Assembly (NCBI GenBank): GCA_029098085.1
Contig: JAQXNQ010000221.1
Span: 1-12,750, forward strand
Length of the DNA: 12,750 nucleotides
DNA from: Oscillospiraceae bacterium
GTDB taxonomy: Bacteria > Bacillota > Clostridia > Oscillospirales > Ruminococcaceae
Reading direction: 5' to 3'
Of this stretch, positions 1 to 6,004 are shown in pieces (the first letter of the stretch is position 1; every line of letters starts with the position of its first letter). A program made the translations under genes and the position numbers. The notes below the pieces were generated by a model. It searched no databases and had not been told where the DNA came from. It was given only the letters and a program-made list of their open reading frames with translations.

Positions 1-904
1 CGCGGGAGATGTTCTGGAACAGCATGAGCAGCATCAGGATGCCGTTGAGCAGCTGGGTGGTGTAGGTGATGGCGGCCATGATGCTGCCCGGCGTGGTGGT
101 GCCGGCCTGCACCTGGAAGGAGCCGGTCAGCAGGATGATGATGACCACCACATACATCAGGGCGTTGACAATGGGGTTCATGAAGGCGAAGATGGTCAGC
201 ACCTTCAGCTGGGTTTTGATCAGCTGGTCGTTGGCCTTGCCGAACCGGATCTTCTCGTACAGCTCCCGGACACACGCTTTGATGATGCGGATACCGGACA
301 CATCCTCCTGCATGATGGCGTTGATCTGGTCCAGCTCAGCCTGCAGCCTGGTGAACAAGGGATTGGCCTTGCTCAGGCAGAAGGCCATACAGCCCACGAT
401 GAAGGGGAAAGCGCACAGGACAATGAGGCCGAACTGCCGGTTCAGCTGGAACATGAAGAAGATGCTGCCGAAGGTCAGCATCGAGGTACGGATCATGCCC
501 CGGACAAACTGGGAGATGTAGTTCTGCACCTGGGTGATGTCGTTGGTCACCCGGGTCACCAGCGAGCCGGTGCCGAACTGATCCACCTGGGGGAAGGAGA
601 AGGTCATGATGTTGCGGAAACAGTCCTTGCGTATCTCATTGCCGATGTTCTGGCCGGTCATATGAACAAATACGTTGTTCAGAGAGCCGCAGAGGCCGCC
701 GAACAGCACCAGGAGAATCATCTTCAGGCCCAGCGTCCAGATCAGCTGCAGATTGCCCACATTGTTGTTGTTGATGCCCAGCACGCCGTCGTCCACGATC
801 CGGCTCATAATTTCCGGCTGGAGCAGATCCATCAGCACCTCGCCCACCATGAAGGCGGCGGCGATGACAGCGAAGTGCAGGTATTGCCTGATGTATTTCC
901 ACAT
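1..904 (-). CDS. ABC exporter, transmembrane domain (partial, runs off left edge)
   Basis: This is the N-terminal 301 codons of an ABC-type exporter half-transporter, a multidrug/lipid exporter-like membrane protein. The ORF is open to the left edge, so the nucleotide-binding domain lies outside the window. Hydrophobic segments at about residues 8-30, 57-80, 142-165, 167-190, 245-267 and 280-300 fit the six-helix exporter fold. The stretch TRVTNDITQVQ (about 118-128) is the typical intracellular-loop motif after TM2, and QEDVSGIRVIKA-type sequence near 205-216 is the usual second coupling region. The ATG at 904-902 lies 4 bases after the marR stop, with AAGGAG inside the end of marR, so translation is probably coupled. 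In Clostridia such MarR-ABC operons often encode two half-transporters forming a heterodimer; the partner would lie further left (inference). The family call is firm, the substrate unknown. Confidence 0.93.
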   Translation of the reverse strand, partial: MWKYIRQYLHFAVIAAAFMVGEVLMDLLQPEIMSRIVDDGVLGINNNNVGNLQLIWTLGLKMILLVLFGGLCGSLNNVFVHMTGQNIGNEIRKDCFRNIMTFSFPQVDQFGTGSLVTRVTNDITQVQNYISQFVRGMIRTSMLTFGSIFFMFQLNRQFGLIVLCAFPFIVGCMAFCLSKANPLFTRLQAELDQINAIMQEDVSGIRIIKACVRELYEKIRFGKANDQLIKTQLKVLTIFAFMNPIVNALMYVVVIIILLTGSFQVQAGTTTPGSIMAAITYTTQLLNGILMLLMLFQNISR

Positions 905-908
905 GGCG

Positions 909-1382
909 TCACTTCTCCTTGCTCGGCTTGTCGCTTTGGACAGCCTCACTTTCCGGGTAGTGCTGATCCCAGAACTGGTTTACCCTCTCCAGCAGCTCCA
1001 GCAGCTGCTGCTTTTCCTCGCCGGAAAGGCAGGAAAACATCTTTTCGTGCCGCTGCTCCCGGCTGGCGGCTGCCTGCGCCGCAGCGGCCTGTCCCGCTTC
1101 GGTCAGGGAAATATCCGCAGTCCGACGGTCGGTTTCGCTGGGAGTGCGGATGAGCATGCCGGCTTCCTCCAGCTTGCCGATGACCTCGCTGGCGGAGCCG
1201 GGCTGAATGCCCAGCCGCTGGGTCAGCTCCCGTTGGGTGATGATCCCGGTTTCCCGCAGTACAATCAGAACCCTTTTCTGACTGCCCCTTCCCTCGGAAA
1301 TACGGCGCATGGTGTGGCCGATGTCCCGGAAATTCCAGATCAGCCTGTTGTTGATGTCCAGTGTATGATAACGGTCTTGCAT
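909..1382 (-). CDS. MarR-family transcriptional regulator
   Basis: A 157-residue winged-helix repressor of the MarR family, which usually binds palindromic DNA as a dimer and releases it on binding a small ligand. The helix-turn-helix covers about residues 48-76 (ITQRELTQRLGIQPGSASEV, then a recognition-helix end KLEEAGML). The wing follows with the signature SETDRRT at 82-88 and the usual ISLTEAG at 91-97. The C-terminal helix (115-140) would be the dimerisation arm. The frame is open further upstream to 1442, but that extension crosses a good promoter and operator. I therefore start at ATG 1382-1380, which has AAGGAGG about 10 bases upstream. It is the first gene of an operon with the ABC exporter and sits beside three matching palindromes, so autoregulation is likely. 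Confidence 0.94.
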   Translation of the reverse strand: MQDRYHTLDINNRLIWNFRDIGHTMRRISEGRGSQKRVLIVLRETGIITQRELTQRLGIQPGSASEVIGKLEEAGMLIRTPSETDRRTADISLTEAGQAAAAQAAASREQRHEKMFSCLSGEEKQQLLELLERVNQFWDQHYPESEAVQSDKPSKEK

Positions 1383-1409
1383 CTGTCTTCGTCCTCCTTG
1401 AAATCTGTT

Positions 1410-1417
1410 AGGTACCT
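1410..1417. promoter_or_regulatory. Predicted MarR operator O1
   Basis: AGGTACCT, the core of the repeated GGTACCTTGA element at 1411-1420. It lies at the expected transcription start of the minus-strand marR promoter. Its centre is 40 bp from the next copy. It is the weakest of the three palindromes. Confidence 0.65.
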
Positions 1418-1421
1418 TGAT

Positions 1422-1450
1422 AGTATAGCACCAAGCGACCAATTTGTAAA
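1422..1450 (-). promoter_or_regulatory. Promoter of the marR-ABC exporter operon
   Basis: Read on the minus strand, TTTACA (1450-1445), a 17-bp spacer, then TATACT (1427-1422). Transcription would start near 1415, giving a short leader of about 33 bases to marR. The -35 box overlaps operator O2 and the start overlaps O1, as expected for autorepression. A second, weaker minus-strand candidate uses TTGACA at 1488-1483 and TTTTAT at 1465-1460. Confidence 0.8.
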
Positions 1451-1458
1451 GGTACCTT
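1449..1458. promoter_or_regulatory. Predicted MarR operator O2
   Basis: AAGGTACCTT, a perfect 10-bp palindrome inside a second copy of GGTACCTTGA (1451-1460). It overlaps the -35 box of the minus-strand promoter at 1445-1450. Confidence 0.72.
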
Positions 1459-1483
1459 GATAAAATTAAAGCGGATTTATTTT

Positions 1484-1499
1484 GTCAAGGTACCTTGAC
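1484..1499. promoter_or_regulatory. Predicted MarR operator O3 (perfect 16-bp palindrome)
   Basis: GTCAAGGTACCTTGAC, an exact 16-bp inverted repeat and the best of the three sites. Each outer half contains TTGAC, so the operator itself supplies a -35 hexamer in both directions: TTGACG (1495-1500) for the plus-strand promoter and TTGACA (1488-1483) for a possible second minus-strand promoter. Repressor binding here should block the small Cys/His gene. Confidence 0.8.
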
Positions 1500-1523
1500 G
1501 TTTCTTCAAAAACCGGGTATACT
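1495..1523 (+). promoter_or_regulatory. Promoter of the small Cys/His-rich gene
   Basis: TTGACG (1495-1500), a 17-bp spacer, then TATACT (1518-1523). The -35 is embedded in operator O3. The expected start is near 1530, leaving a leader of about 93 bases before the ATG at 1623. Confidence 0.8.
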
Positions 1524-1529
1524 ATCCTT

Positions 1530-1583
1530 GCAGCGTGTGGCAAAGCGGCGTAAATCCGGCTGCGGCCATGCTGCTTTTTTATT
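1530..1583 (+). terminator. Possible attenuator / terminator-like stem in the leader
   Basis: GCAGCGTG (1530-1537) can pair with CATGCTGC (1567-1574), giving 8 pairs including one G-U. TTTTTTATTT follows directly (1575-1584). The loop is long (29 bases) but could fold further. The structure starts at the predicted transcript start and lies upstream of the ribosome site, so it could terminate transcription prematurely. This is seen in sequence only; function is inferred. Confidence 0.4.
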
Positions 1584-1622
1584 TGCAGTCCATCTGAAAC
1601 ATCCACGCAAGGAGGAAGAAAC

Positions 1623-1949
1623 ATGGAAAATACCTGTCCCTGCTGCGGCAGACACTGCCCGGCCGATGATCTGCACTGCGACAGAGGAAGAGAGCATTTC
1701 GGCGGCGAAGGGAATTCCCGCGGTGCCCATGGCGCTCGTGAATCCCACGGCCCTCATGGCTCGCATGGTCCTCGCGAATCTCGCCCGGAGGAAAAGGCGC
1801 TGGCGCTGCTGAGAAAGTGCGGTCACTTCCTGCATCACAGCGGCGATACCGCCGGCAATCCCGCTCAGCTGCTCAGCGTCCTGACCGAAGAGGAAAGAAC
1901 CCGGCTGGAAACCCTGCTGGAAAAGTGCCTGAACAGCTGGCAGAAATGA
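1623..1949 (+). CDS. Small Cys/His-rich protein, possible MarR-fusion relict
   Basis: A 108-residue protein with no assigned function. The start at 1623 has AAGGAGG seven bases upstream. The N-terminus is Cys-dense (C5, C7, C8, C12, C19, with H11 and H18) and looks able to bind metal or a redox centre. Residues 25-52 are a low-complexity Gly/His/Arg/Ser tract (HGARES and HGPRES modules). A CGHFLHH stretch is at 66-72. The last 26 residues (LLSVLTEEERTRLETLLEKC, then LNSWQK) resemble the C-terminal dimerisation helix of the neighbouring MarR protein (residues 115-140), with nine identities by eye, but there is no helix-turn-helix. From memory, some clostridial MarR proteins carry a similar Cys-rich N-terminus, so this may be such a protein that lost its DNA-binding core. 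It is divergent from marR and shares its operators, so a role as co-regulator or ligand sensor is plausible. Confidence 0.85.
   Translation: MENTCPCCGRHCPADDLHCDRGREHFGGEGNSRGAHGARESHGPHGSHGPRESRPEEKALALLRKCGHFLHHSGDTAGNPAQLLSVLTEEERTRLETLLEKCLNSWQK
1728..1780 (+). repeat. Degenerate 36-bp-period direct repeat inside the small gene
   Basis: A 17-base unit at 1728-1744 recurs at 1764-1780 with 14 of 17 bases identical. It encodes the repeated HGARES / HGPRES modules of the His/Gly-rich linker. This suggests expansion by local duplication. Confidence 0.6.
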
Positions 1950-1954
1950 GAAAA

Positions 1955-1987
1955 GGTCGCAGAGCAAACGCTCTGCGACCCTCTTTT
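1955..1987. terminator. Bidirectional intrinsic terminator between convergent genes
   Basis: Perfect 11-bp stem GGTCGCAGAGC (1955-1965) and GCTCTGCGACC (1970-1980) with loop AAAC. On the plus strand it is followed by CTCTTTTA. On the minus strand the flanking AAAA gives a TTTTCTC tract. It serves both the small Cys/His gene (stop at 1947-1949) and the oxidoreductase/ThuA operon (stop at 1991-1989). Confidence 0.92.
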
Positions 1988-1988
1988 A

Positions 1989-3095
1989 TCAGTCGAGAAT
2001 GCCGTGGATGGGGTTGTTCAGCATGGGAGCGGGACGCTGGTACTTGGATTCCAGCTGGATGGTCTTTCCGGCGTCGCTGCTCTTCTGGAAGGTCTCCATG
2101 ATTTCCAGCACGTGGTAGGTCTGGGTGTAGCTGGGACGGAAGGGACGGCCGGTCTGCAGAGCCTTGGCCATATCGGCCAGGCCCAGGGCACGGCTGTTTT
2201 CCTTGTAGTCGAAGGTCAGAGGCACTTCCATGACCTCACCCTGCTCGGGGCGGAGCAGCCTGACCGGGCCGCCGAAGGTGTTGGGGTCGGGGACGAAGAG
2301 GGTGCCCTTGGAGCCGTAAATCTCGAATCTGGCCTGCCCGTTGTAGTGAACGTCGAAGGTGGTGAAGATGGTGCCCACGGCGCCGCTTTCAAACTGCATG
2401 ATGCCGGTCACATAGGTGGGAACATCCACATCGATGATCTGGCCGCATTTGGGCTGACTGGTGATGATCCGCTGGTCAAAGGAGGTTTTGGTGACGCCGG
2501 TGACAGCCGAAACGCCGCCCAGCAGGTTGACCAGTGCGGTGATGTAGTAGGGGCCCATGTCCATCATGGGGCCGCCGCCGTGCTTGTAGTAGAACTCGGG
2601 ATCGGGGTGCCAGGATTCGTGGCCGTGGCAGATCATGAAGGCGGCAGCGCCCACGGGGGTACCGATGTAGCCGTCGTCAATGAGCTTGCGGCAGGTCTGG
2701 ATGCCGGCGCCCATGAAGGTATCCGGCGCGCCGCCCAGCATCAGACCCTTTTCGTTGGCCAGCTCCACCAGGATCTTGCCCTCCTCCAGCGTGGCGGCCA
2801 GAGGCTTCTCGGAGTAAACATGCTTGCCGGCCTCCAGCGCGGCCTTGGTGACATCGAAGTGCTCGTAGGGGCGGGTCAGGTTGAGGATGATGTCCACTTC
2901 CTCGTCGGCGAAGGCATCATACATGGTCTCGTACAGCTTGGGAATGCTATACTTTTCCACGGCCTTTTCCGCCCGCTCCCGGATCAGGTCGCAGACGCCG
3001 ATGATCTCAATCTCCTGGAAGGTTTTGGTGATGTTTTCCAGATAAATGCCGCTGATGGCGCCCACGCCGATAAAGGCAATTTTTACTGTTTTCAT
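1989..3095 (-). CDS. Gfo/Idh/MocA family oxidoreductase (third gene of the operon)
   Basis: A 368-residue NAD(P)-dependent sugar or polyol dehydrogenase of the Gfo/Idh/MocA family, expected in the cytoplasm. The N-terminal Rossmann fold shows the dinucleotide motif GVGAISG (10-16) and the acidic strand end GVCD (33-36). The family EKP motif is at 96-98, with K97 the usual catalytic/nicotinamide-contact lysine. The C-terminal domain begins near 125. The second family motif, normally D-x-G-x-H-x-x-D, reads DMGPYYITAL here (179-188), so the usual histidine position is Tyr. A GHESWHPDPEFYY stretch (158-170) precedes it and may line the pocket. Length is typical. AAAGGA lies about ten bases before the ATG, and the ThuA-like stop is 21 bases upstream, so it is in the same operon. 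The substrate is unknown; inositol, glucoside and keto-sugar enzymes all occur in this family. Confidence 0.93.
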   Translation of the reverse strand: MKTVKIAFIGVGAISGIYLENITKTFQEIEIIGVCDLIRERAEKAVEKYSIPKLYETMYDAFADEEVDIILNLTRPYEHFDVTKAALEAGKHVYSEKPLAATLEEGKILVELANEKGLMLGGAPDTFMGAGIQTCRKLIDDGYIGTPVGAAAFMICHGHESWHPDPEFYYKHGGGPMMDMGPYYITALVNLLGGVSAVTGVTKTSFDQRIITSQPKCGQIIDVDVPTYVTGIMQFESGAVGTIFTTFDVHYNGQARFEIYGSKGTLFVPDPNTFGGPVRLLRPEQGEVMEVPLTFDYKENSRALGLADMAKALQTGRPFRPSYTQTYHVLEIMETFQKSSDAGKTIQLESKYQRPAPMLNNPIHGILD

Positions 3096-3116
3096 GGGAG
3101 TTCGTTCCTTTCGGGA

Positions 3117-3842
3117 TTAGTACATTTTCGCGGTGTTCTCAAACCGTTCGGTGGTGAGGCCGTGCTCGATGGCATAGGCCTTGCCTTCCGCTGCCCAGAG
3201 CATGCCGCGCCGCATCATAATGGCGGCATTGGGGGACTTGTCGAAGACATCATCGTGATGGCCCAGGGAGGTGTAGAAGACACGGCCGTTGCCCCAGTAT
3301 TTGGTCCAGGCCACCGGCATATCCACCGGCTTGTTGCTCATGTGATAGTAGTTGACGATGGGGAAGCGGGTGGTGGCCAGCACTTCAATGGAAGGATCCA
3401 CATGGAGGTAGTAGTGCTCGCTGCAGACCGGGAAATCCTCCAGGCCTTCAATGATGGGGCTGGAGCCGTGGCAGATGTTGACGGTGTAGTTGACGCCGTC
3501 GCTGCCGGGGTGGCTGACCCACTGACCGCCGGTGATGAACTGCCACATGGTGTTCTGCCGGAAGGCATCACACATGCCGCCGTGGCAGCCGGCCAGTCCG
3601 GTGCCGGCGCCGATGGCTTTGGAGAGGTTGACCACATACTCGTTCTTGATCTCGCCCATGGTCCAGCAGGCCACGACCAGATCCAGCGTCATCAGGTAGT
3701 CGGCGTCCGCCAGCACGTCCAGCGTATCGCTGATGGTCACCTCAAAGCCTGCCTCCTCCAACATGCCGCCGAAGCGCTTGGAGGTCAGCTCGGGTTCATG
3801 TCCGTCCCAGCCGCCCTTGAGAATCAGTGCCTTTTTTGCCAT
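3117..3842 (-). CDS. ThuA-like protein (trehalose-utilisation family)
   Basis: A 241-residue ThuA-domain protein with a glutamine-amidotransferase-like flavodoxin fold, predicted cytoplasmic. ThuA-type genes typically sit beside Gfo/Idh/MocA dehydrogenases in pathways that oxidise disaccharides or glycosides to 3-keto derivatives; this is known for trehalose use in rhizobia. Conserved-looking polar sites are GGWDGHEP (10-17), GCHGGMCDAF (85-94), GGQWVSHPG (105-113), EHYYLHVDP (142-150) and GRVFYTSLGHHDD (186-198), giving His15, His87, His111 and His195 as probable active-site residues. Cys86 sits where amidotransferases have their nucleophile elbow. I chose ATG 3842-3840 because the longer frame to 3956 would begin inside the upstream gene; AAAGG lies about 11 bases upstream. 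It lies between two dehydrogenases, 70 bases after one and 21 before the other. The family is clear, the exact reaction is not. Confidence 0.92.
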   Translation of the reverse strand: MAKKALILKGGWDGHEPELTSKRFGGMLEEAGFEVTISDTLDVLADADYLMTLDLVVACWTMGEIKNEYVVNLSKAIGAGTGLAGCHGGMCDAFRQNTMWQFITGGQWVSHPGSDGVNYTVNICHGSSPIIEGLEDFPVCSEHYYLHVDPSIEVLATTRFPIVNYYHMSNKPVDMPVAWTKYWGNGRVFYTSLGHHDDVFDKSPNAAIMMRRGMLWAAEGKAYAIEHGLTTERFENTAKMY

Positions 3843-3912
3843 GAAATCCACAACCTTTCTGTAAAATGTCAGTTGATGTATCGATGTACCGCAGAGCGGA
3901 CTCGTTTCCGCA

Positions 3913-4968
3913 TCAGATCGAGCAGGCAATGCCTTTGCCGGTTTTGTCGGATTCAAAGATGGTGTCGATGACCTTCATGACCCGCAGCGCCTGTTCGGGC
4001 TTGACGATCAGCTCGGCCTTGCCGTCCAGCACGGCCACGATGTTTTTGTAGTAATCCGACCAGTCCACCTGTACCTCAGGGAGGGGCAGCTCCTTGAGGG
4101 TGTGAGCGGGGCGGGGGGCCATGGTGCGGGTGGGGCCGGCCTCGGTGTAGACGATTTCCTCATCCCAGGCCATCTCGGCGTCGGTGTTCAACTGCACCAT
4201 CCTGCCCTTACAGCTCCAGTCCTCCACCACGGCAGTGCCGTTTTCACAGCTGACATGCCAGCGGGGCAGGTTGACAAAGCAGTTGGTGGACATCTCCAGC
4301 AGAGCGGAGACGCCGCTCTCAAACCGGAGCATGATCTTGATGTTGTCGTCCACCTCGTCGGAGAAGATGGTGAAGAGGTTGGCGTAGACCGAAACCACCT
4401 TTTCGGGGATCATGTTCATGATCTGGTCGATCAGATGCACGCCCCAGTCCAGCACCATGCCGCCGCCGTTGACCTTGTGGCCCCGCCAGCCGTGCATGGC
4501 ACCCCGGGAGCCCTGCACCCGGCTCTCGATGAAGTAGGGCTTGCCGATGGTGCCGTCCTGCAGAATGGTCTTGATGATGTTGTAGTCCTTGTCCCAGCGG
4601 CGGTTCTGATGGATGGAGAAGAGCTTGCCGCTTTCGTCCCGGGCAGCGATGATCTCCCGAAGCTCCGCGGCGTTGAGGGTGACCGGTTTTTCGCAGATCA
4701 CGTTTTTGCCGCCTATCAGGCACTGGATGGCCAGGGGCTTGTGGAAGTTGTTGGGAGTGGCAATGGTGACCAGATCCACCTCGGGGTCGGCCAGAATCGC
4801 CTCCACGCTGTCATAGACAAAAAGTCCTTTTTCCGCCGCCTTCTGGCAGGCCTCCGGACGGATGTCGTAAACGCCCTTGACGTGGATGTCGGGTACCCGG
4901 TTTTGGATGTTCTCACAATGCCAGCTACCCATGCCGCCGAAGCCGATGATTGCTAATGTGTGTGCCAT
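3913..4968 (-). CDS. Gfo/Idh/MocA family oxidoreductase (first gene of the operon)
   Basis: A 351-residue NAD(P)-dependent dehydrogenase of the Gfo/Idh/MocA family. The Rossmann motif is GFGGMG (9-14). The family EKP is at 93-95 (K94). The second-domain signature is complete, DWGVHLIDQ (174-182), with D174 and H178 in the usual catalytic positions. HQNRRWDKDY (120-129) resembles enzymes acting on glycosides or keto-sugars. The C-terminus ends in VIDTIFESDKTGKGI, typical of the family. The ATG at 4968-4966 has an ideal AAGGAGG eight bases upstream; an earlier ATG at 5010 would lie in the promoter leader without such a site. It differs clearly from the third gene of the operon, whose histidine is replaced, so the two enzymes probably catalyse different steps or use different substrates. 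It is transcribed from the promoter shared with the AraC regulator. Confidence 0.95.
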   Translation of the reverse strand: MAHTLAIIGFGGMGSWHCENIQNRVPDIHVKGVYDIRPEACQKAAEKGLFVYDSVEAILADPEVDLVTIATPNNFHKPLAIQCLIGGKNVICEKPVTLNAAELREIIAARDESGKLFSIHQNRRWDKDYNIIKTILQDGTIGKPYFIESRVQGSRGAMHGWRGHKVNGGGMVLDWGVHLIDQIMNMIPEKVVSVYANLFTIFSDEVDDNIKIMLRFESGVSALLEMSTNCFVNLPRWHVSCENGTAVVEDWSCKGRMVQLNTDAEMAWDEEIVYTEAGPTRTMAPRPAHTLKELPLPEVQVDWSDYYKNIVAVLDGKAELIVKPEQALRVMKVIDTIFESDKTGKGIACSI

Positions 4969-5032
4969 AAAAGATACCTCCTTATGAATATGCCGCCCCT
5001 TGACGGACACGGCCTTAAATCGGTCTTTTCAG

Positions 5033-5061
5033 TTGCATTGTAGCACAGACTGTGGTACAAT
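5033..5061 (+). promoter_or_regulatory. Promoter of the araC-type regulator
   Basis: TTGCAT (5033-5038), 17-bp spacer, TACAAT (5056-5061). The start is expected near 5068, giving a leader of about 52 bases. It completely overlaps the opposing promoter. Confidence 0.8.
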
Positions 5062-5065
5062 ACAA
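5037..5065 (-). promoter_or_regulatory. Promoter of the oxidoreductase/ThuA operon
   Basis: On the minus strand, TTGTAT (5065-5060), 17-bp spacer, TACAAT (5042-5037). The start is expected near 5030. The -10 box is identical to that of the opposing promoter, and the two cannot be occupied by RNA polymerase at once. Confidence 0.8.
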
Positions 5066-5119
5066 GGACAAAACCGATTCTGTTTTAGCCAAATATTGCG
5101 CTTTTTAGGAGGACGGGCT

Positions 5120-5899
5120 ATGATACCCTTCTATGAAAACCGGGATCGGGAACTGCAGGTGGGACATTCAGTGAACATGCAGTTTCCGCCCCATCTGCAC
5201 GGAGAGGTGGAGCTTCTGTATGTCTACAGCGGCGCGCTGGAGGTGCTGGTGGGACAGAATGTCTATTTATTGGAAGAGGGAGACTTTGCGGCTATTTTTC
5301 CCAATTGTGTGCACAGCTATCGTACTCCTCCAGAGGAGAGCAGTGCCGTCTGTCTGGTCATTGTTCAGCCCAGACTGGCGGGAGAGTTTTCCTCCAGTCT
5401 GCAGAAGCTTCACCCGTTGGATCCGGTGGTGCGGCGGGCGGCTCTGCACCGGGATGTGCCCTATGCCATAGACAGCCTGCGGCAGGAGGGGAACGTGGGC
5501 AGTAAGGCGGTGTTTTCAGCCTTTGTGCAGCTGATTCTGGCCCGCACCATGGGCTGCTTTCAACTGGAGAAGAACACCGATCTGAACTATTTCGACCTGA
5601 CCTACCGGACGGTCAGCTACCTGTCGGAGCATTACCGGGAGCCCCTGTCGCTGGAGACCCTGGCCCGGGCACTGGGGGTCAGCAAGTATCACCTGTCCCG
5701 GATTTTTTCCGCCCGGCTGCACACCAGCTTCAGCGCCTATCTGGGGAGCCTGCGGGTCAGTTTGGCTCAGAACCTGCTGAAGACTACCTCTCTGCCCATC
5801 AGCCAGATTGCCCTGGACTGCGGCTTCGGCAGTCAGCGGAGCTTCAACCGGATTTTTTTGGAGCAGACAGGAGAGAAGCCGGGGGAGTACCGGAAATAA
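5120..5899 (+). CDS. AraC-family transcriptional regulator with cupin sensor domain
   Basis: A 259-residue regulator. The N-terminal half is a cupin-like ligand domain: FPPHLHGEVELLYVYSG at 22-38, with H25 and H27, then a beta strand ending LLEEGDFAAIFPNCVHSY (50-67). This is the usual sugar-sensing arm of the family. The C-terminal half (about 163-259) has the two AraC helix-turn-helices: LETLARALGVSKYHLSRIF (178-196) and ISQIALDCGFGSQRSFNRIF (227-246), followed by TGEKPGEYR. The start at 5120 has AGGAGG seven bases upstream; the frame is open from 5000, but that extension would contain the promoter. It is divergent from the oxidoreductase/ThuA operon and upstream of the GH42 gene, so it probably controls the operon, itself and perhaps the glycosidase in response to a carbohydrate. 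The inducer cannot be read from the sequence. Confidence 0.94.
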   Translation: MIPFYENRDRELQVGHSVNMQFPPHLHGEVELLYVYSGALEVLVGQNVYLLEEGDFAAIFPNCVHSYRTPPEESSAVCLVIVQPRLAGEFSSSLQKLHPLDPVVRRAALHRDVPYAIDSLRQEGNVGSKAVFSAFVQLILARTMGCFQLEKNTDLNYFDLTYRTVSYLSEHYREPLSLETLARALGVSKYHLSRIFSARLHTSFSAYLGSLRVSLAQNLLKTTSLPISQIALDCGFGSQRSFNRIFLEQTGEKPGEYRK

Positions 5900-5932
5900 A
5901 GAGGAGAGCGGAGAGGATGGCTGCCGAAAGCG

Positions 5933-5977
5933 CCGTCCCTCATCCGGAAGCATGCCGGTGGGGACGGTTTGTTTTTT
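5933..5977 (+). terminator. Intrinsic terminator after the araC-type gene
   Basis: CCGTCCC (5933-5939) pairs with GGGACGG (5961-5967), with further CCGG/CCGG pairing inside, followed by TTTGTTTTTT (5968-5977). It starts 34 bases after the regulator's stop and separates it from the GH42 unit. Confidence 0.85.
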
Positions 5978-6004
5978 CCGCGGCTGAAAGAAGTGCCTTC
6001 CCTC

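Larger units (their letters stand above)
5018..5079. promoter_or_regulatory. 62-bp nested palindrome, presumed operator
   Basis: The inner part, 5033-5065, is a 33-bp inverted repeat centred on A5049. Arms TTGCATTGTAGCACAG and CTGTGGTACAATACAA match at 14 of 16 pairs. Outer arms AATCGGTCTTTTC (5018-5030) and GACAAAACCGATT (5067-5079) match at 11 of 13 and share almost the same centre. The symmetry embraces both divergent promoters, so this is the likely control site for the AraC-type regulator or another dimeric factor (inference). Confidence 0.75.

Noticed and set aside
987..1013. CAG/CTG-like triplet run
   Set aside because: It encodes the Leu/Glu-rich C-terminal helix of the MarR protein and is explained by codon use.
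1383..1442. Longer N-terminus for the MarR regulator
   Set aside because: It spans the -10 box and operator O1. The ATG at 1382 has AAGGAGG upstream.
3843..3956. Longer N-terminus for the ThuA-like protein
   Set aside because: It would start inside the upstream oxidoreductase gene and adds residues not typical of ThuA. The ATG at 3842 begins right at the first beta strand.
2004..3971. Open frame of 655 codons on the plus strand
   Set aside because: It is antisense to the ThuA and oxidoreductase genes, which have complete family motifs and ribosome sites. The Gly/Ala/Val/His-rich translation matches no family and reflects GC-rich codon bias.
5000..5119. Longer N-terminus for the AraC-type regulator
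   Set aside because: The extension contains both divergent promoters and the palindrome. The ATG at 5120 has an ideal ribosome site.
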